Assembly (NCBI GenBank): GCA_040385245.1
Contig: JAZKHT010000017.1
Location: forward strand, 33,174-97,173
DNA length: 64,000 nucleotides
Source: JAZKHT01 sp040385245
GTDB taxonomy: Bacteria; Pseudomonadota; Alphaproteobacteria; Rhodobacterales; Rhodobacteraceae
Reading direction: 5' to 3'
Shown here: piece by piece, positions 1 through 8,656 of the stretch
Layout: each line of letters starts with the position of its first letter
Position numbering within the stretch: position 1 is the first letter of the stretch
Position numbers and translations under genes: made by a program
The notes under the pieces: model-generated
Seen by the model: the letters and a program-made list of their open reading frames with translations, nothing else
Databases searched by the model: none
Told to the model about the DNA's origin: nothing

Positions 1-565
1 GCACCACGGGCAGGCGCACCACATGGGCCGACGCGGCAAAGGCCGTATCGACGCGGGCGGCGTCGCCGATATCCCAGACAAAGGCGCGGTTGGCGGGCGC
101 CTCGGGGTGGATTGCGGGGCCGTTGAAATCCAGCGTCAGGGCCACCGGCAGATCGGCGGTGTCCATGTCGATCACCTCGATCGCGTCGCGTGCGGCGGCG
201 ATGCTATCGGCAATGATGACGGCAATCGCCTCGCCCACATGGCGCACACGACCCCGCGCCAGCACCGGGCGTTCGGGACCCGCGCCGCGCGTGCCGTCAG
301 GCTGACGCACCTGTTCGCCCACCATGCCCAGAATGACACCCGCCCCTTCAAGATCCGACGCCGTCAGCACCAGATGCACGCCGGGGGCGGCACGGGCGGC
401 GGTCAGGTCCAGCCGGGTGATATCGGCATGGGCCATGTCGGCGCGAAAGAACACCGCGAAGAGCGCGTCCTTTGGCGTGATGTCATCGACATACTGCCCT
501 GCCCCGGTCAGAAACCGCTGATCTTCGCGCCTGCGCGGGGGCTGTGCCGAACCGAACTTTGCCAT
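1..565 (-). CDS. Aerobic CO/xanthine dehydrogenase large-subunit-like protein, N-terminal part
   Basis: The reading frame starts at the ATG on the minus strand at 565-563, behind an AAGGGGA ribosome-binding site, and runs off the window start, so only about 188 N-terminal residues are visible. The N-terminus reads MAKFGSAQPPRRREDQRFLT, followed by GAGQYVDDI. This is the typical opening of molybdopterin-binding large subunits of the CoxL/CutL/XdhB type. A stretch ending RVRHVGEAIAVIIAD fits the conserved VGEPVA-like segment of the same domain. Such subunits bind molybdopterin cytosine dinucleotide and work with FAD and 2Fe-2S subunits, which are not in the window. The active-site loop lies outside, so CO dehydrogenase cannot be separated from other hydroxylases of the family. 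Confidence 0.8.
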   Translation of the reverse strand, partial: MAKFGSAQPPRRREDQRFLTGAGQYVDDITPKDALFAVFFRADMAHADITRLDLTAARAAPGVHLVLTASDLEGAGVILGMVGEQVRQPDGTRGAGPERPVLARGRVRHVGEAIAVIIADSIAAARDAIEVIDMDTADLPVALTLDFNGPAIHPEAPANRAFVWDIGDAARVDTAFAASAHVVRLPVV

Positions 566-598
566 CGTCTATCCCCTTGTCACCTTGGGGAAAACGAA

Positions 599-632
599 GC
601 ACCCCCGGCGGGATTTGTCCAGCCGGGGGTGC
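599..632 (-). terminator. Rho-independent terminator of the decarboxylase gene
   Basis: A perfect 11-bp inverted repeat (GCACCCCCGGC / GCCGGGGGTGC) has a 12-base loop. Read on the minus strand it is followed by TTCGTTTTCC. It sits just past the decarboxylase stop and before the CoxL-like start. Confidence 0.7.
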
Positions 633-653
633 GGATTTCGTCACGCTTTGTGA

Positions 654-1799
654 TCAGACCTTCAGCGACAGCACCGTCGCCATGGTCAGATCGCCAAACC
701 CGTTGAACCGGGTGTTGGTCACCGTCGAATAGGCACCCATGCCCTGCACGATGACATAATCACCCTCTTGCAGGTCGGAAGGCAGGGCCACATCGCCCGG
801 CAGACGGTCAACGGAATCGCAGGTGGGGCCAAAAACGATGCGCGGCACGATATCGCCCGTGCGCTTTTCCCCCTCGGGCGACAGCACCTCGGTCCGGTCG
901 ATCACGCCGATCAACGGCAGTTCGGTCAGCGTGCCATAGACGCCGTCGTTCAGGAACACATGCACCCCGTCGCGCAGCGCCTTGACACGGGCGGCCAGCG
1001 TGAACGCATCGCCGCACAGGCCACGACCCGGCTCGCAGATCAGCAGGGGGCGGTTGTCGCCGAACGCCTCCGTCGTGACGCGGTCGATCAGTTGGAAGGT
1101 CGCCTCCAACTGCGGGACAACGCCGGTCAGACGGTGCGAGGGAAAGCCCCCGCCGACGTTCAGCCGCGCGATGGTCACGCCCGCATCGGCCGCAATCTCG
1201 GCGGCGGTGCGGATATAGGTTTCCCAGGCGTGGGGGTCGGTGCATTGCGTGCCGGGGTGAAAGGTGATCGACGGGATGAACCCGGCCTGCGCCACCGTCT
1301 TCAACAGATCGACCGCCAGCTCTGCCGTGGCCCCGAACTTGGCGCCAAAGTTGTAGGCGGCCCCTGCGACGGGCAGCTTGAACCGCACGGTGATTTCAGT
1401 GCCCTCAGCCGGGACCAGTTCGATCAGTTTGGCCAATTCCGACGCGGAATCAACGCTGTAGGACTTTACACCCAATGACACGGCAGCGGCGATTTCCGAC
1501 CGCGACCGTACCGGGTTGTTGTAGTGCATCGCTGCATCGGGGGCCAGACGGCGGATCAGTTGCATCTCGAACACGGATGCCACGTCATAGCCCCGGATGC
1601 CCGCAGCGGCCAGGTTTTCAACAACCTCTTCGCCGGGGTTCGACTTGACCGCATAGGTCACCATGCCGGGAAATCCGTCGATGAACCGGCGCGCAGCCGA
1701 TTGCAGGGCGGAGGGGCAAAAGAACAGCACCGGATTTTCCGGCTGCTGATTGCGGAGGAATTCGGTCGGATTGGTCCAGATCGTCTTGGACAGCCCCAT
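654..1799 (-). CDS. Ornithine/lysine decarboxylase, fold-type III PLP enzyme
   Basis: This 381-residue protein belongs to the alanine-racemase-fold (group IV) decarboxylases that make putrescine from ornithine or cadaverine from lysine. Visible landmarks are the PLP lysine in AVKSNP (K52), HPGTQC around residue 181, the phosphate-binding GGGFP at 216-220, EPGR at 256-259 and the second-subunit catalytic motif GPTCDSVD with C327 and D328. The start MGLSKTIW was chosen because AAAGGATC lies about 8 bases upstream. The frame stays open upstream, but that extension has no family similarity. It is divergent from an Lrp-type regulator, which is a plausible controller. The sequence alone does not settle ornithine versus lysine. 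Confidence 0.88.
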   Translation of the reverse strand: MGLSKTIWTNPTEFLRNQQPENPVLFFCPSALQSAARRFIDGFPGMVTYAVKSNPGEEVVENLAAAGIRGYDVASVFEMQLIRRLAPDAAMHYNNPVRSRSEIAAAVSLGVKSYSVDSASELAKLIELVPAEGTEITVRFKLPVAGAAYNFGAKFGATAELAVDLLKTVAQAGFIPSITFHPGTQCTDPHAWETYIRTAAEIAADAGVTIARLNVGGGFPSHRLTGVVPQLEATFQLIDRVTTEAFGDNRPLLICEPGRGLCGDAFTLAARVKALRDGVHVFLNDGVYGTLTELPLIGVIDRTEVLSPEGEKRTGDIVPRIVFGPTCDSVDRLPGDVALPSDLQEGDYVIVQGMGAYSTVTNTRFNGFGDLTMATVLSLKV

Positions 1800-1977
1800 C
1801 GGCGTGATCCTTTCTGCCAACAAGACGCAAGCCCTCCTCCGGTTGCACCCGGCGGCAGCACCTGCGTGGTTTTTTCCAACCAGGCCAGGTGCGTATGAGC
1901 CGCCCTTTTCCTGCAACTGAGGATGTCGCATATGGGGCACAATTTCACCGAACAAAACTGTATAAATGTAGCGCATC

Positions 1978-1994
1978 TTCGTTATAATGACGAA
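1978..1994 (+). promoter_or_regulatory. Putative lrp promoter (-10) inside a small dyad
   Basis: TATAAT at 1983-1988 lies 23 bases before the Lrp start and is flanked by the inverted arms TTCGT and ACGAA. The layout suggests autoregulation. No good -35 hexamer is visible, so this is tentative. Confidence 0.35.
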
Positions 1995-2011
1995 AAAAGC
2001 GGGCAGAATGT

Positions 2012-2443
2012 ATGGACGAACTGGATCGGGGCATCATCGGGCTTTTGGGGGCGGACGCCCGTATGTCGGTGGCGACGCTTGCGCGGCGACTGAAGGTTGC
2101 GCGATCGACCATTCAGGCGCGGCTGGAACGGCTGGAAAGCACGGGTATCATTGCCGGATATACCGTTAAACTTGGGGAAAACGCCCGTCAGGGCCGACTT
2201 CGCACCTCGGTCCTGCTGACGATAGAGCCGCGCGCGCAGGCGGGAATCCTGCAACGCCTGAAATCCATCTCCGAGGTGGAGCGTGTCTTTACCACTTCGG
2301 GCCGATTCGATCTGTTGATGCAGATCGCCGCGCCAAACACGCAGGTTCTGGATCAGGTGCTGGACCAGATCGGCGCGATGACAGGGGTCAAGTCGTCCGA
2401 AAGCCTGATCCATCTGAGCACGCGGATCGACCGGGCGGTGTGA
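2012..2443 (+). CDS. Lrp/AsnC family transcriptional regulator
   Basis: This 143-residue protein has the Lrp layout. An N-terminal winged helix-turn-helix (about residues 1-60, including DARMSVATLARRLKVARSTI) is followed by a RAM effector-binding domain with the ferredoxin-like fold (about residues 65-140). Lrp/AsnC proteins sense amino acids and form dimers to octamers. It is transcribed away from the ornithine/lysine decarboxylase with about 210 bases between the starts, so that gene is the most likely target. This is inferred from position. The gene ends one base before the convergent TetR gene. Confidence 0.9.
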   Translation: MDELDRGIIGLLGADARMSVATLARRLKVARSTIQARLERLESTGIIAGYTVKLGENARQGRLRTSVLLTIEPRAQAGILQRLKSISEVERVFTTSGRFDLLMQIAAPNTQVLDQVLDQIGAMTGVKSSESLIHLSTRIDRAV

Positions 2444-3022
2444 TCAGCCGGGCATTGACCGTGACAGCAACGCCAGCAGCGCTCGGTCCCGCGCGCCCGG
2501 TTCCAGCGCACGCAGCGGTTTCAACCGACCCGCCGCCAGCAGATCGGCCAGACCATGCGCCATCGCCCAGACAGCCGCCGCATCCACCTGCGACCCACCC
2601 GCCGCATCCACCTGTTCGGTCAGGTGGCGATAGGCAGCCTCGGACGCATCGGCGAGGTCGGGGTCGTTGTAATTGGTGCGGTCCGACCCGAACAGCAGCC
2701 GGAACAGGGTGGGCCGCGCCATCGCAAAATCGATGTAGCCCAATCCTGCCGCCATCAGCTGTGCGTGCGGATCAGGGTCGGCATGGCCTTCGCGCACCGA
2801 TTGCGCGGCCAGAAAGCGGCGATAGCCATCGGCGGCAAGCGCCGTCAGCAGCCCCGGCGTGTCGCCAAAGTGGTGCGCGGGGGCGGCATGGCTGACGCCC
2901 GCCCGCTTGGCCACCTGCCGCAGGCTGAACCCTTCGACGCCCTTTTCGGCCAGCTCAGCCTCGGCGGCATCCAGCAGGGCGCGGCGTAAATCACCGTGAT
3001 GATAGGGCTTTTCGTCGGTCAT
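2444..3022 (-). CDS. TetR/AcrR family transcriptional regulator
   Basis: This 192-residue protein begins MTDEKPYHHGDLRRALL, the usual N-terminus of the YHHG-type TetR group. A helix-turn-helix follows at about residues 20-55 (FSLRQVAKRAGVSHAAPAHH), then a helical ligand-binding domain containing a WHG-like segment (AVWAMAHGLADLL). Upstream in-frame starts exist at 3043 and 3091, but the 3022 start matches the family. The gene is divergent from a membrane protein at 3133. Two related palindromes lie between them, so it probably represses both itself and that gene. The inducer is unknown. Confidence 0.88.
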   Translation of the reverse strand: MTDEKPYHHGDLRRALLDAAEAELAEKGVEGFSLRQVAKRAGVSHAAPAHHFGDTPGLLTALAADGYRRFLAAQSVREGHADPDPHAQLMAAGLGYIDFAMARPTLFRLLFGSDRTNYNDPDLADASEAAYRHLTEQVDAAGGSQVDAAAVWAMAHGLADLLAAGRLKPLRALEPGARDRALLALLSRSMPG

Positions 3023-3041
3023 ACCGGATTGGTATCGCCCC

Positions 3042-3060
3042 ATCTTGTCAGTGTAAAGAT
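3042..3060. promoter_or_regulatory. Putative TetR operator, site 1
   Basis: This is a 19-bp dyad with arms ATCTT and AAGAT and inner CA/TG. It lies 19 bases upstream of the tetR start and resembles the stronger palindrome at 3094-3114. Confidence 0.5.
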
Positions 3061-3093
3061 TTTTCTTGACGGGAATCGCTTTTGGCGGCACTC

Positions 3094-3114
3094 AATCCTG
3101 ACACTGTCAAGATT
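3094..3114. promoter_or_regulatory. Putative TetR operator, site 2
   Basis: This is a 21-bp palindrome with core TGACA-N-TGTCA and outer arms AATC and GATT. Only the centre and one symmetric pair break symmetry. It ends 18 bases before the membrane-protein start. Size and position fit a TetR dimer site. Confidence 0.6.
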
Positions 3115-3132
3115 CGACTGATTGGAGGACAC

Positions 3133-3951
3133 ATGACCCACGCCCTTACCCTTCCCGCGCCCACCCTGATGCAGCGGCTGTGGAATGACAGCCCCGGCTT
3201 TACCGGGTTGGCCGTCCTGATCACCCTTGCCACCCTGCCCTTGTTGGTCATGGCCGGCCTGGACCCGCGCCAGTATCAGGGCGAAGGCATCTGGATCAAA
3301 CCGGTCAAGTTTCACATCGCCCTTGCCATTTATCTGGTCACGCTCGCCTTTTTCTGCCGCTGGGTGCCGCAGGCCACCCGTGACAGCCGCCTGTGGCGAC
3401 GGTTCGTCGGCGCGGTCATTGCGGCTATCAGCGCAGAACTGCTGTGGATCGGCGGGGCCGCCGCGCTGGGAACGGGATCGCATTTCAACACCTCCAGCGC
3501 GTTCTGGGGCGGGCTTTACACGCTGATGGGCCTTGCGGCGGTCATTCTGACATCCGGCGCGCTGGGGGTGGGCATCGCCGCCTGGCGCAACCCGGACACC
3601 GGATTGCCCGGCCCTGCCAAGCTGTCGGTCGTGCTGGGCCTGATCCTGACCTTTGTTCTGACGCTGATCACCGCCGGGACCATGGCCAACACACCCGGCC
3701 ATTTCGTCGGAACCCCCGTCACCGGTGCCGTCTTTCCCATTTTCGGCTGGTCGCGCGAGGTGGGCGACCTGCGCGTCGCGCATTTCATCGCCACCCACGC
3801 GCTGCACGGCATCCCGCTGGTCGGATGGGCCGCCGCCCGGTGGCTGCCCCCTGCCCCGGCGCGTGTTGCGGTCATCTTGGCAGCGTCAGGATACACGGCG
3901 ATCACGGCGGCGGTTTTCTGGCAGGCACTGGCCGGGGTTCCCCTGTTCTGA
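3133..3951 (+). CDS. Polytopic membrane protein of unknown function, TetR-linked
   Basis: The start at 3133 has a strong GGAGGAC ribosome-binding site 5 bases upstream. The 272-residue product has about six to seven hydrophobic helices (for example around residues 23-43, 60-75, 92-112, 125-147, 165-185 and 230-270). Between them are short polar loops such as DPRQYQGEGIWIKPVKFH. I do not recognise a named family or catalytic motif. The divergent TetR gene and the operator-like palindrome next to its start suggest a regulated stress or efflux-related membrane function, but that rests only on position. Confidence 0.75.
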   Translation: MTHALTLPAPTLMQRLWNDSPGFTGLAVLITLATLPLLVMAGLDPRQYQGEGIWIKPVKFHIALAIYLVTLAFFCRWVPQATRDSRLWRRFVGAVIAAISAELLWIGGAAALGTGSHFNTSSAFWGGLYTLMGLAAVILTSGALGVGIAAWRNPDTGLPGPAKLSVVLGLILTFVLTLITAGTMANTPGHFVGTPVTGAVFPIFGWSREVGDLRVAHFIATHALHGIPLVGWAAARWLPPAPARVAVILAASGYTAITAAVFWQALAGVPLF

Positions 3952-4021
3952 AGGGGTGCAATCTGCTTCCCCTCTTGCGCGGGCCGCGCTAAACACCCGC
4001 GCAAGACAAGGGATCATGCAC

Positions 4022-7009
4022 ATGCCGATGGAAAAGACCTTCAACCCGACCGAGGCCGAGGCCCGCCTTTACGCCGCCTGGGAACAGGCCGGTGCGTTCC
4101 GCGCCGGGGCCAACGCCAGCCGCGCCGAAACCTTCTGCATCATGATCCCGCCGCCCAACGTCACCGGCAGCCTGCACATGGGCCACGCCTTCAACAACAC
4201 GTTGCAGGACATCCTGACCCGGTGGCATCGGATGCGCGGCTTTGACACGCTGTGGCAACCCGGACAGGACCACGCCGGCATCGCCACGCAAATGGTGGTG
4301 GAACGCGAACTGGCCAAGACCGGCAACCTGTCGCGGCGCGAAATGGGCCGCGAGACGTTTCTGGAAAAGGTGTGGGAGTGGAAGGAAAAATCCGGTGACA
4401 CCATCATCGGGCAGCTGAAACGCCTTGGCGCAAGCTGCGACTGGGACCGCAATGCCTTTACCATGTCGGGAAACTTTCCCGATGCGGTGATCAAGGTCTT
4501 CGTCGACCTCTATGACAACGACTATATCTATCGCGGCAAACGGCTGGTGAACTGGGACCCCCATTTTGAAACCGCGATTTCGGATCTTGAGGTCGAGAAT
4601 ACCGAAGTCGCAGGCCACATGTGGCACTTCAAATACAGTCTGGCGGGCGGCGAAACCTATGAATACATTGAAAAAGACGCCGAAGGCACCGTGATCTTGC
4701 GCGAAATGCGCGACTATATCTCGATCGCCACCACCCGGCCCGAAACCATGCTGGGCGACGGCGCGGTAGCGGTGCATCCGTCGGACACGCGCTATGCTTC
4801 CATTGTGGGCAAGATGGTGCAACTGCCGCTGTGTGATCGTCTCATCCCGATCATTACCGATGAATACCCCGACCCTACCTTCGGCTCTGGCGCGGTCAAG
4901 ATCACCGGGGCGCATGACTTCAACGACTATGCCGTGGCCAAGCGGCACAACCTGCCCTGCTATCGCCTGATGGACACGCGCGGCGCGATGCGCAGCGACG
5001 GCGCCGATTACGCCACCTGCGTCGCCCGCGCCCGCGCGATTGCCGCAGGCAGCCCCACCACGGAAGCCGAGGTGGACAGCCTGAACCTTGTGCCCGAAAA
5101 ATATCGCGGGCTTGACCGTTTCGACGCGCGCGCGCAGGTCGTGGCCGACATCACCGCCGCCGGTCTGGCGGTGACGATCCCGGTCACCGCCACCGATCCC
5201 GAAACCGGCCTTGACCGCGTGACCGAGACGCCCTTTGTCGAGGCGAAAAAGATCATGCAGCCCTTTGGCGACCGGTCAAAGGTGGTGATCGAGCCGATGC
5301 TGACCGACCAGTGGTTTGTGGACACGGCGCAGATCGTCGGCCCGGCGCTGGACGCAGTCCGGTCGGGCGAGATCAGGATCATCCCCGAAAGCGGCGAAAA
5401 GACCTATTACCATTGGTTGGAGAATATCGAGCCATGGTGCATTTCCCGCCAGTTGTGGTGGGGGCATCAGATTCCGGTTTGGTATGGGCCGCGTGTAATC
5501 TCACTCGATCTTCATCAAGCGCCATTCGATATCGGTGAACTCGTTCCCTTCTGTGCTGCGACCGAAGAAGAAGCCCGCGAGGCAATGCGAGCCTATTATG
5601 GTCATCTAAATCTCACGTGCGTTGAAAATCATGAGGACGTAATCGACCTAAATGCTAGGCAGCAATACAATCCAAATGGCCGAGTGGAGTCAGTCGGCTA
5701 TTTCCGCGACCCCGACGTTCTCGACACCTGGTTCTCCTCCGGCCTCTGGCCCATCGGCACGCTCGGCTGGCCCGACGATACGGCGGAACTGGCGAAATAC
5801 TTCCCCACCTCGGTTCTGGTGACGGGGCAGGACATCCTGTTCTTCTGGGTTGCCCGGATGATCATGATGCAACTTGCCGTGGTCAAGGAAATCCCGTTCC
5901 ACACCGTCTATCTGCATGGCCTTGTCCGCGACGCCAAGGGCAAGAAGATGTCGAAATCGCTGGGCAACGTCGTCGATCCGCTTGATCTGATTGACGAATA
6001 CGGTGCCGATGCCCTGCGCTTTACCAATGCCGCGATGGCCAGTCTGGGCGGCGTGCTGAAGCTGGATACCCAGCGCATCGCGGGCTATCGCAACTTTGGC
6101 ACCAAACTGTGGAACGCCTGCCGCTTTGCCGAAATGAACGGTGTCTGGGAGGGGCACGCCACGCAAACGACCGTGCCGCAGCCGACCGCGACCGTGAACC
6201 GCTGGATCATTTCGGAAACGGCAAAGGTGCGCGCCGATGTGGACGCGGCCCTTGCCGATTATCGGTTCGATCATGCGGCAAGCGCGCTTTATGCCTTTGT
6301 CTGGGGAAAGGTCTGCGACTGGTATGTCGAATTCGCCAAGCCGCTGTTTGACACCGACGCCGCCCCCGAAACCCGCCAGACCATGGCCTGGGTGCTTGAT
6401 CAATGCATGATCCTGCTGCATCCGATCATGCCCTTCATCACCGAGGAGCTTTGGTCCACCACCGGCACCCGCGCCAAGATGCTGGTCCATACCGACTGGC
6501 CCACCTATGACGACGCGCTGATGGACGCGCCCGCGATGCAGGAAATGACCTGGGTCACTTCCCTGATCGACGAGGTGCGATCCGCCCGCGCGCAGATGCA
6601 TGTGCCCGTGGGGTTGAAGCTGGACATGCTGTCGTTGCAGATGGATGCCGCCAGCCAACAGGCCTGGACCCGGAACGAGGCGCTGATCAAACGCCTGGCC
6701 CGGATCGAAACGCTGACCCCCGCTGCCGCTGCGCCAAAGGGGGCCATCACGCTGGCCGTGGAAGGGGCGACATTTGCCCTGCCGCTGGATGGGGTCATCG
6801 ACATCGCCGAAGAAAAGGCACGCCTGTCCAAGACGTTGGACAAGCTGGCCAAGGAAATCGGCGGGCTGAAGGGGCGGTTGAACAACCCGAACTTCGCGGC
6901 ATCTGCCCCCGAAGAGGTGGTGCTAGAGGCCCGCGCCAATCTGGACGCGCGCGAGGATGAGGCGGCAAAACTGACCGCCGCCCTGTCGCGTCTTGCGGAA
7001 CTCGGCTGA
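4022..7009 (+). CDS. valS: Valyl-tRNA synthetase
   Basis: This 995-residue class I synthetase charges tRNA-Val in the cytoplasm. The HIGH-type motif appears in PNVTGSLHMGHA (about residues 44-55), the KMSKS loop in GKKMSKSLGN (about 640) and DVLDTWFSSGLWP in the catalytic core. A C-terminal coiled coil (about 920-990) ends the protein as in other ValRS. ATG at 4022 (MPMEKTFN) is preferred over 4016 because AAGGGA is then 8 bases upstream. Residues about 490-556 (5490-5690) are unusual. The DNA is clearly AT-richer (5581-5700 is about 47% GC), codon use differs, and the peptide between PVWYGP and RDPDVLDTW is longer than I expect for the family. Confidence 0.97.
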   Translation: MPMEKTFNPTEAEARLYAAWEQAGAFRAGANASRAETFCIMIPPPNVTGSLHMGHAFNNTLQDILTRWHRMRGFDTLWQPGQDHAGIATQMVVERELAKTGNLSRREMGRETFLEKVWEWKEKSGDTIIGQLKRLGASCDWDRNAFTMSGNFPDAVIKVFVDLYDNDYIYRGKRLVNWDPHFETAISDLEVENTEVAGHMWHFKYSLAGGETYEYIEKDAEGTVILREMRDYISIATTRPETMLGDGAVAVHPSDTRYASIVGKMVQLPLCDRLIPIITDEYPDPTFGSGAVKITGAHDFNDYAVAKRHNLPCYRLMDTRGAMRSDGADYATCVARARAIAAGSPTTEAEVDSLNLVPEKYRGLDRFDARAQVVADITAAGLAVTIPVTATDPETGLDRVTETPFVEAKKIMQPFGDRSKVVIEPMLTDQWFVDTAQIVGPALDAVRSGEIRIIPESGEKTYYHWLENIEPWCISRQLWWGHQIPVWYGPRVISLDLHQAPFDIGELVPFCAATEEEAREAMRAYYGHLNLTCVENHEDVIDLNARQQYNPNGRVESVGYFRDPDVLDTWFSSGLWPIGTLGWPDDTAELAKYFPTSVLVTGQDILFFWVARMIMMQLAVVKEIPFHTVYLHGLVRDAKGKKMSKSLGNVVDPLDLIDEYGADALRFTNAAMASLGGVLKLDTQRIAGYRNFGTKLWNACRFAEMNGVWEGHATQTTVPQPTATVNRWIISETAKVRADVDAALADYRFDHAASALYAFVWGKVCDWYVEFAKPLFDTDAAPETRQTMAWVLDQCMILLHPIMPFITEELWSTTGTRAKMLVHTDWPTYDDALMDAPAMQEMTWVTSLIDEVRSARAQMHVPVGLKLDMLSLQMDAASQQAWTRNEALIKRLARIETLTPAAAAPKGAITLAVEGATFALPLDGVIDIAEEKARLSKTLDKLAKEIGGLKGRLNNPNFAASAPEEVVLEARANLDAREDEAAKLTAALSRLAELG

Positions 7010-7023
7010 CGTCACCTGGACAG

Positions 7024-7041
7024 AAATATCCTCGAGGGGTG
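7024..7041 (+). repeat. Dispersed intergenic core motif, copy 1
   Basis: AAATATCCTCGAGGGGTG is one of four related intergenic 18-mers in this window, each near the 3' end of a gene. Here it is followed by the valS terminator hairpin. Confidence 0.5.
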
Positions 7042-7060
7042 ATTGCGGCGCCGCCGCAGA

Positions 7061-7087
7061 GGGGGGCAGCGGCCCCCCTTTTCTTTT
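7061..7087 (+). terminator. valS rho-independent terminator
   Basis: A 7-bp all-GC stem (GGGGGGC / GCCCCCC) with a 4-base loop is followed by TTTTCTTTT. It lies about 50 bases after the valS stop. Confidence 0.85.
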
Positions 7088-7126
7088 CTGCCCTCCCCAC
7101 CCATTTAAGGGCAAAGGGGATGCGCG

Positions 7127-7459
7127 ATGTCATGGCTTGATCGACTGGCCGAACGTCAGATCCAGAAGGCCCGCCTGAAGGGGCAGCTTCAGGGTCTGCC
7201 CGGGGAAGGCAAGCCCCTTCCGGACCGCCCTGGCGATGCCTTTGTCAGCGCGGGCGATGCCGCAGGCTTTCGCATCATGGCGCAGGCGGGCGTCCTGCCT
7301 GAGGAAATCACGCTGAAAAAGCAGGCGGCGGCACAGCGCGCGCATCTGGCCACCCTGACCGATCCTGACGCGCGCAAGGCGGCGCTGGCGGAACTGGCAC
7401 AGATCGAAATGCGACAAGCCATCGCCGAGGAATCGCGCAAGCGGTTCCTGAAGGACTAG
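7127..7459 (+). CDS. DUF1992 (DnaJ-homologue subfamily C member 28 type) protein
   Basis: This 110-residue protein starts MSWLDRLAERQIQKARLKGQ and contains LPGEGKPLPDRP, the hallmark of the DUF1992 domain found in the human DNAJC28 family. The bacterial versions are short, helical and have no J domain. Function is not established. It follows valS after a terminator, so it is probably transcribed separately. Confidence 0.85.
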   Translation: MSWLDRLAERQIQKARLKGQLQGLPGEGKPLPDRPGDAFVSAGDAAGFRIMAQAGVLPEEITLKKQAAAQRAHLATLTDPDARKAALAELAQIEMRQAIAEESRKRFLKD

Positions 7460-7551
7460 CCCGCCCCCACAGCGCAGCCGCAAAAACTTTCGGATAAAAA
7501 TTTTTCACAGCCCCGCTTGAAGACCGCCCCGCTTCGCAGTCAAGTCAGGCC

Positions 7552-8655
7552 ATGACCGGACCCAGATACACCCCGCTTGTCGCCACGCTTCCCGCAACCG
7601 TGCCCTTCGTCGGGCCCGAAACGCAGGAACGCGCCCGGGGGGCGGCGTTTCGCGCCCGCCTTGGTGCGAATGAAAGCCTGTTTGGCCCTTCGCCCCACGC
7701 CATCGCCGCCATGGCGCAGGCGGCGGGCGATGTCTGGATGTATGGCGACCCCGAATGTCGCGATCTGCGCACCGCCATCGCCGCCCATCACGGTGTCACC
7801 GCGGCGCATGTCGTCGTGGGTGAAGGGATCGACGGGCTGCTGGGGTATCTGGTGCGGATGCTGGTCGGTTCGGGTGATGCGGTGGTCACGTCGGACGGGG
7901 CTTATCCGACCTTCAACTTCCATGTCGCGGGCTTTGGCGGGGTGCTGCACAAGGTGCCTTATGCGGGCGACGCCGAAGACCCGGCTGCCCTGATCGACAA
8001 GGCCCGCGCGGTGAGGGCCAAGCTGATCTATCTGGCCAACCCCGACAATCCGATGGGATCATGCCACCCGGCCGGAACCATCCGCGCCATGGTCGATGCC
8101 GTGCCCGACGGCACGCTGTTGGTGCTGGACGAGGCGTATATTGATCTGGCCCCTGACGGGACCGCGCCCGCACTTGCCGCCGATGACCCGCGCGTTATCC
8201 GGATGCGCACCTTTTCAAAGGGATATGGCATGGCGGGCTTGCGCGTCGGCTATGCCATCGGCGCACCCGACCTGATCCGCGCCTTTGACAAGGTGCGCAA
8301 CCATTTTGGCGTCGGGCGCATCGCGCAGGCGGGCGCGCTGGCGGCGCTGGCGGATCAGCACTGGCTCGCCCACGTGCGCGCCGAAGTGATCACGGCGCGC
8401 GACGCTGTGGCGCGCATCGCCGCCGCCAACGGCCTGCGCGCGCTGCCGTCTGCCACGAACTTTGTCACCATCGACTGCGGCCGGGACGGCGATTTCGCCC
8501 GTGCCGTGTTGCGCGAACTGGTCGCGCGCGATGTGTTCGTGCGGATGCCCGGAGTGGCCCCCTTGGACCGCTGCATCCGTGTGTCATTGGGGGGGCCGGA
8601 TCATCTGGATATTCTGGCGGCAGAACTGCCCCGCGCGCTGGCCGCCGCAGGCTAG
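7552..8655 (+). CDS. HisC-like PLP-dependent class I/II aminotransferase
   Basis: This 367-residue fold-type I aminotransferase carries the PLP lysine in TFSKGYGMAGLRVGYA. It also has LANPDNPMGS (the Asn that contacts PLP), LDEAYIDLAP and a C-terminal arginine region (RCIRVSLGG) that binds the substrate carboxylate. This matches histidinol-phosphate or aromatic aminotransferases, which share these motifs. No his genes are adjacent, so a broad or phenylalanine-type specificity is as likely as histidine biosynthesis. It stands alone between DUF1992 and a convergent DUF4177-like gene. Confidence 0.85.
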   Translation: MTGPRYTPLVATLPATVPFVGPETQERARGAAFRARLGANESLFGPSPHAIAAMAQAAGDVWMYGDPECRDLRTAIAAHHGVTAAHVVVGEGIDGLLGYLVRMLVGSGDAVVTSDGAYPTFNFHVAGFGGVLHKVPYAGDAEDPAALIDKARAVRAKLIYLANPDNPMGSCHPAGTIRAMVDAVPDGTLLVLDEAYIDLAPDGTAPALAADDPRVIRMRTFSKGYGMAGLRVGYAIGAPDLIRAFDKVRNHFGVGRIAQAGALAALADQHWLAHVRAEVITARDAVARIAAANGLRALPSATNFVTIDCGRDGDFARAVLRELVARDVFVRMPGVAPLDRCIRVSLGGPDHLDILAAELPRALAAAG

Positions 8656-8656
8656 G

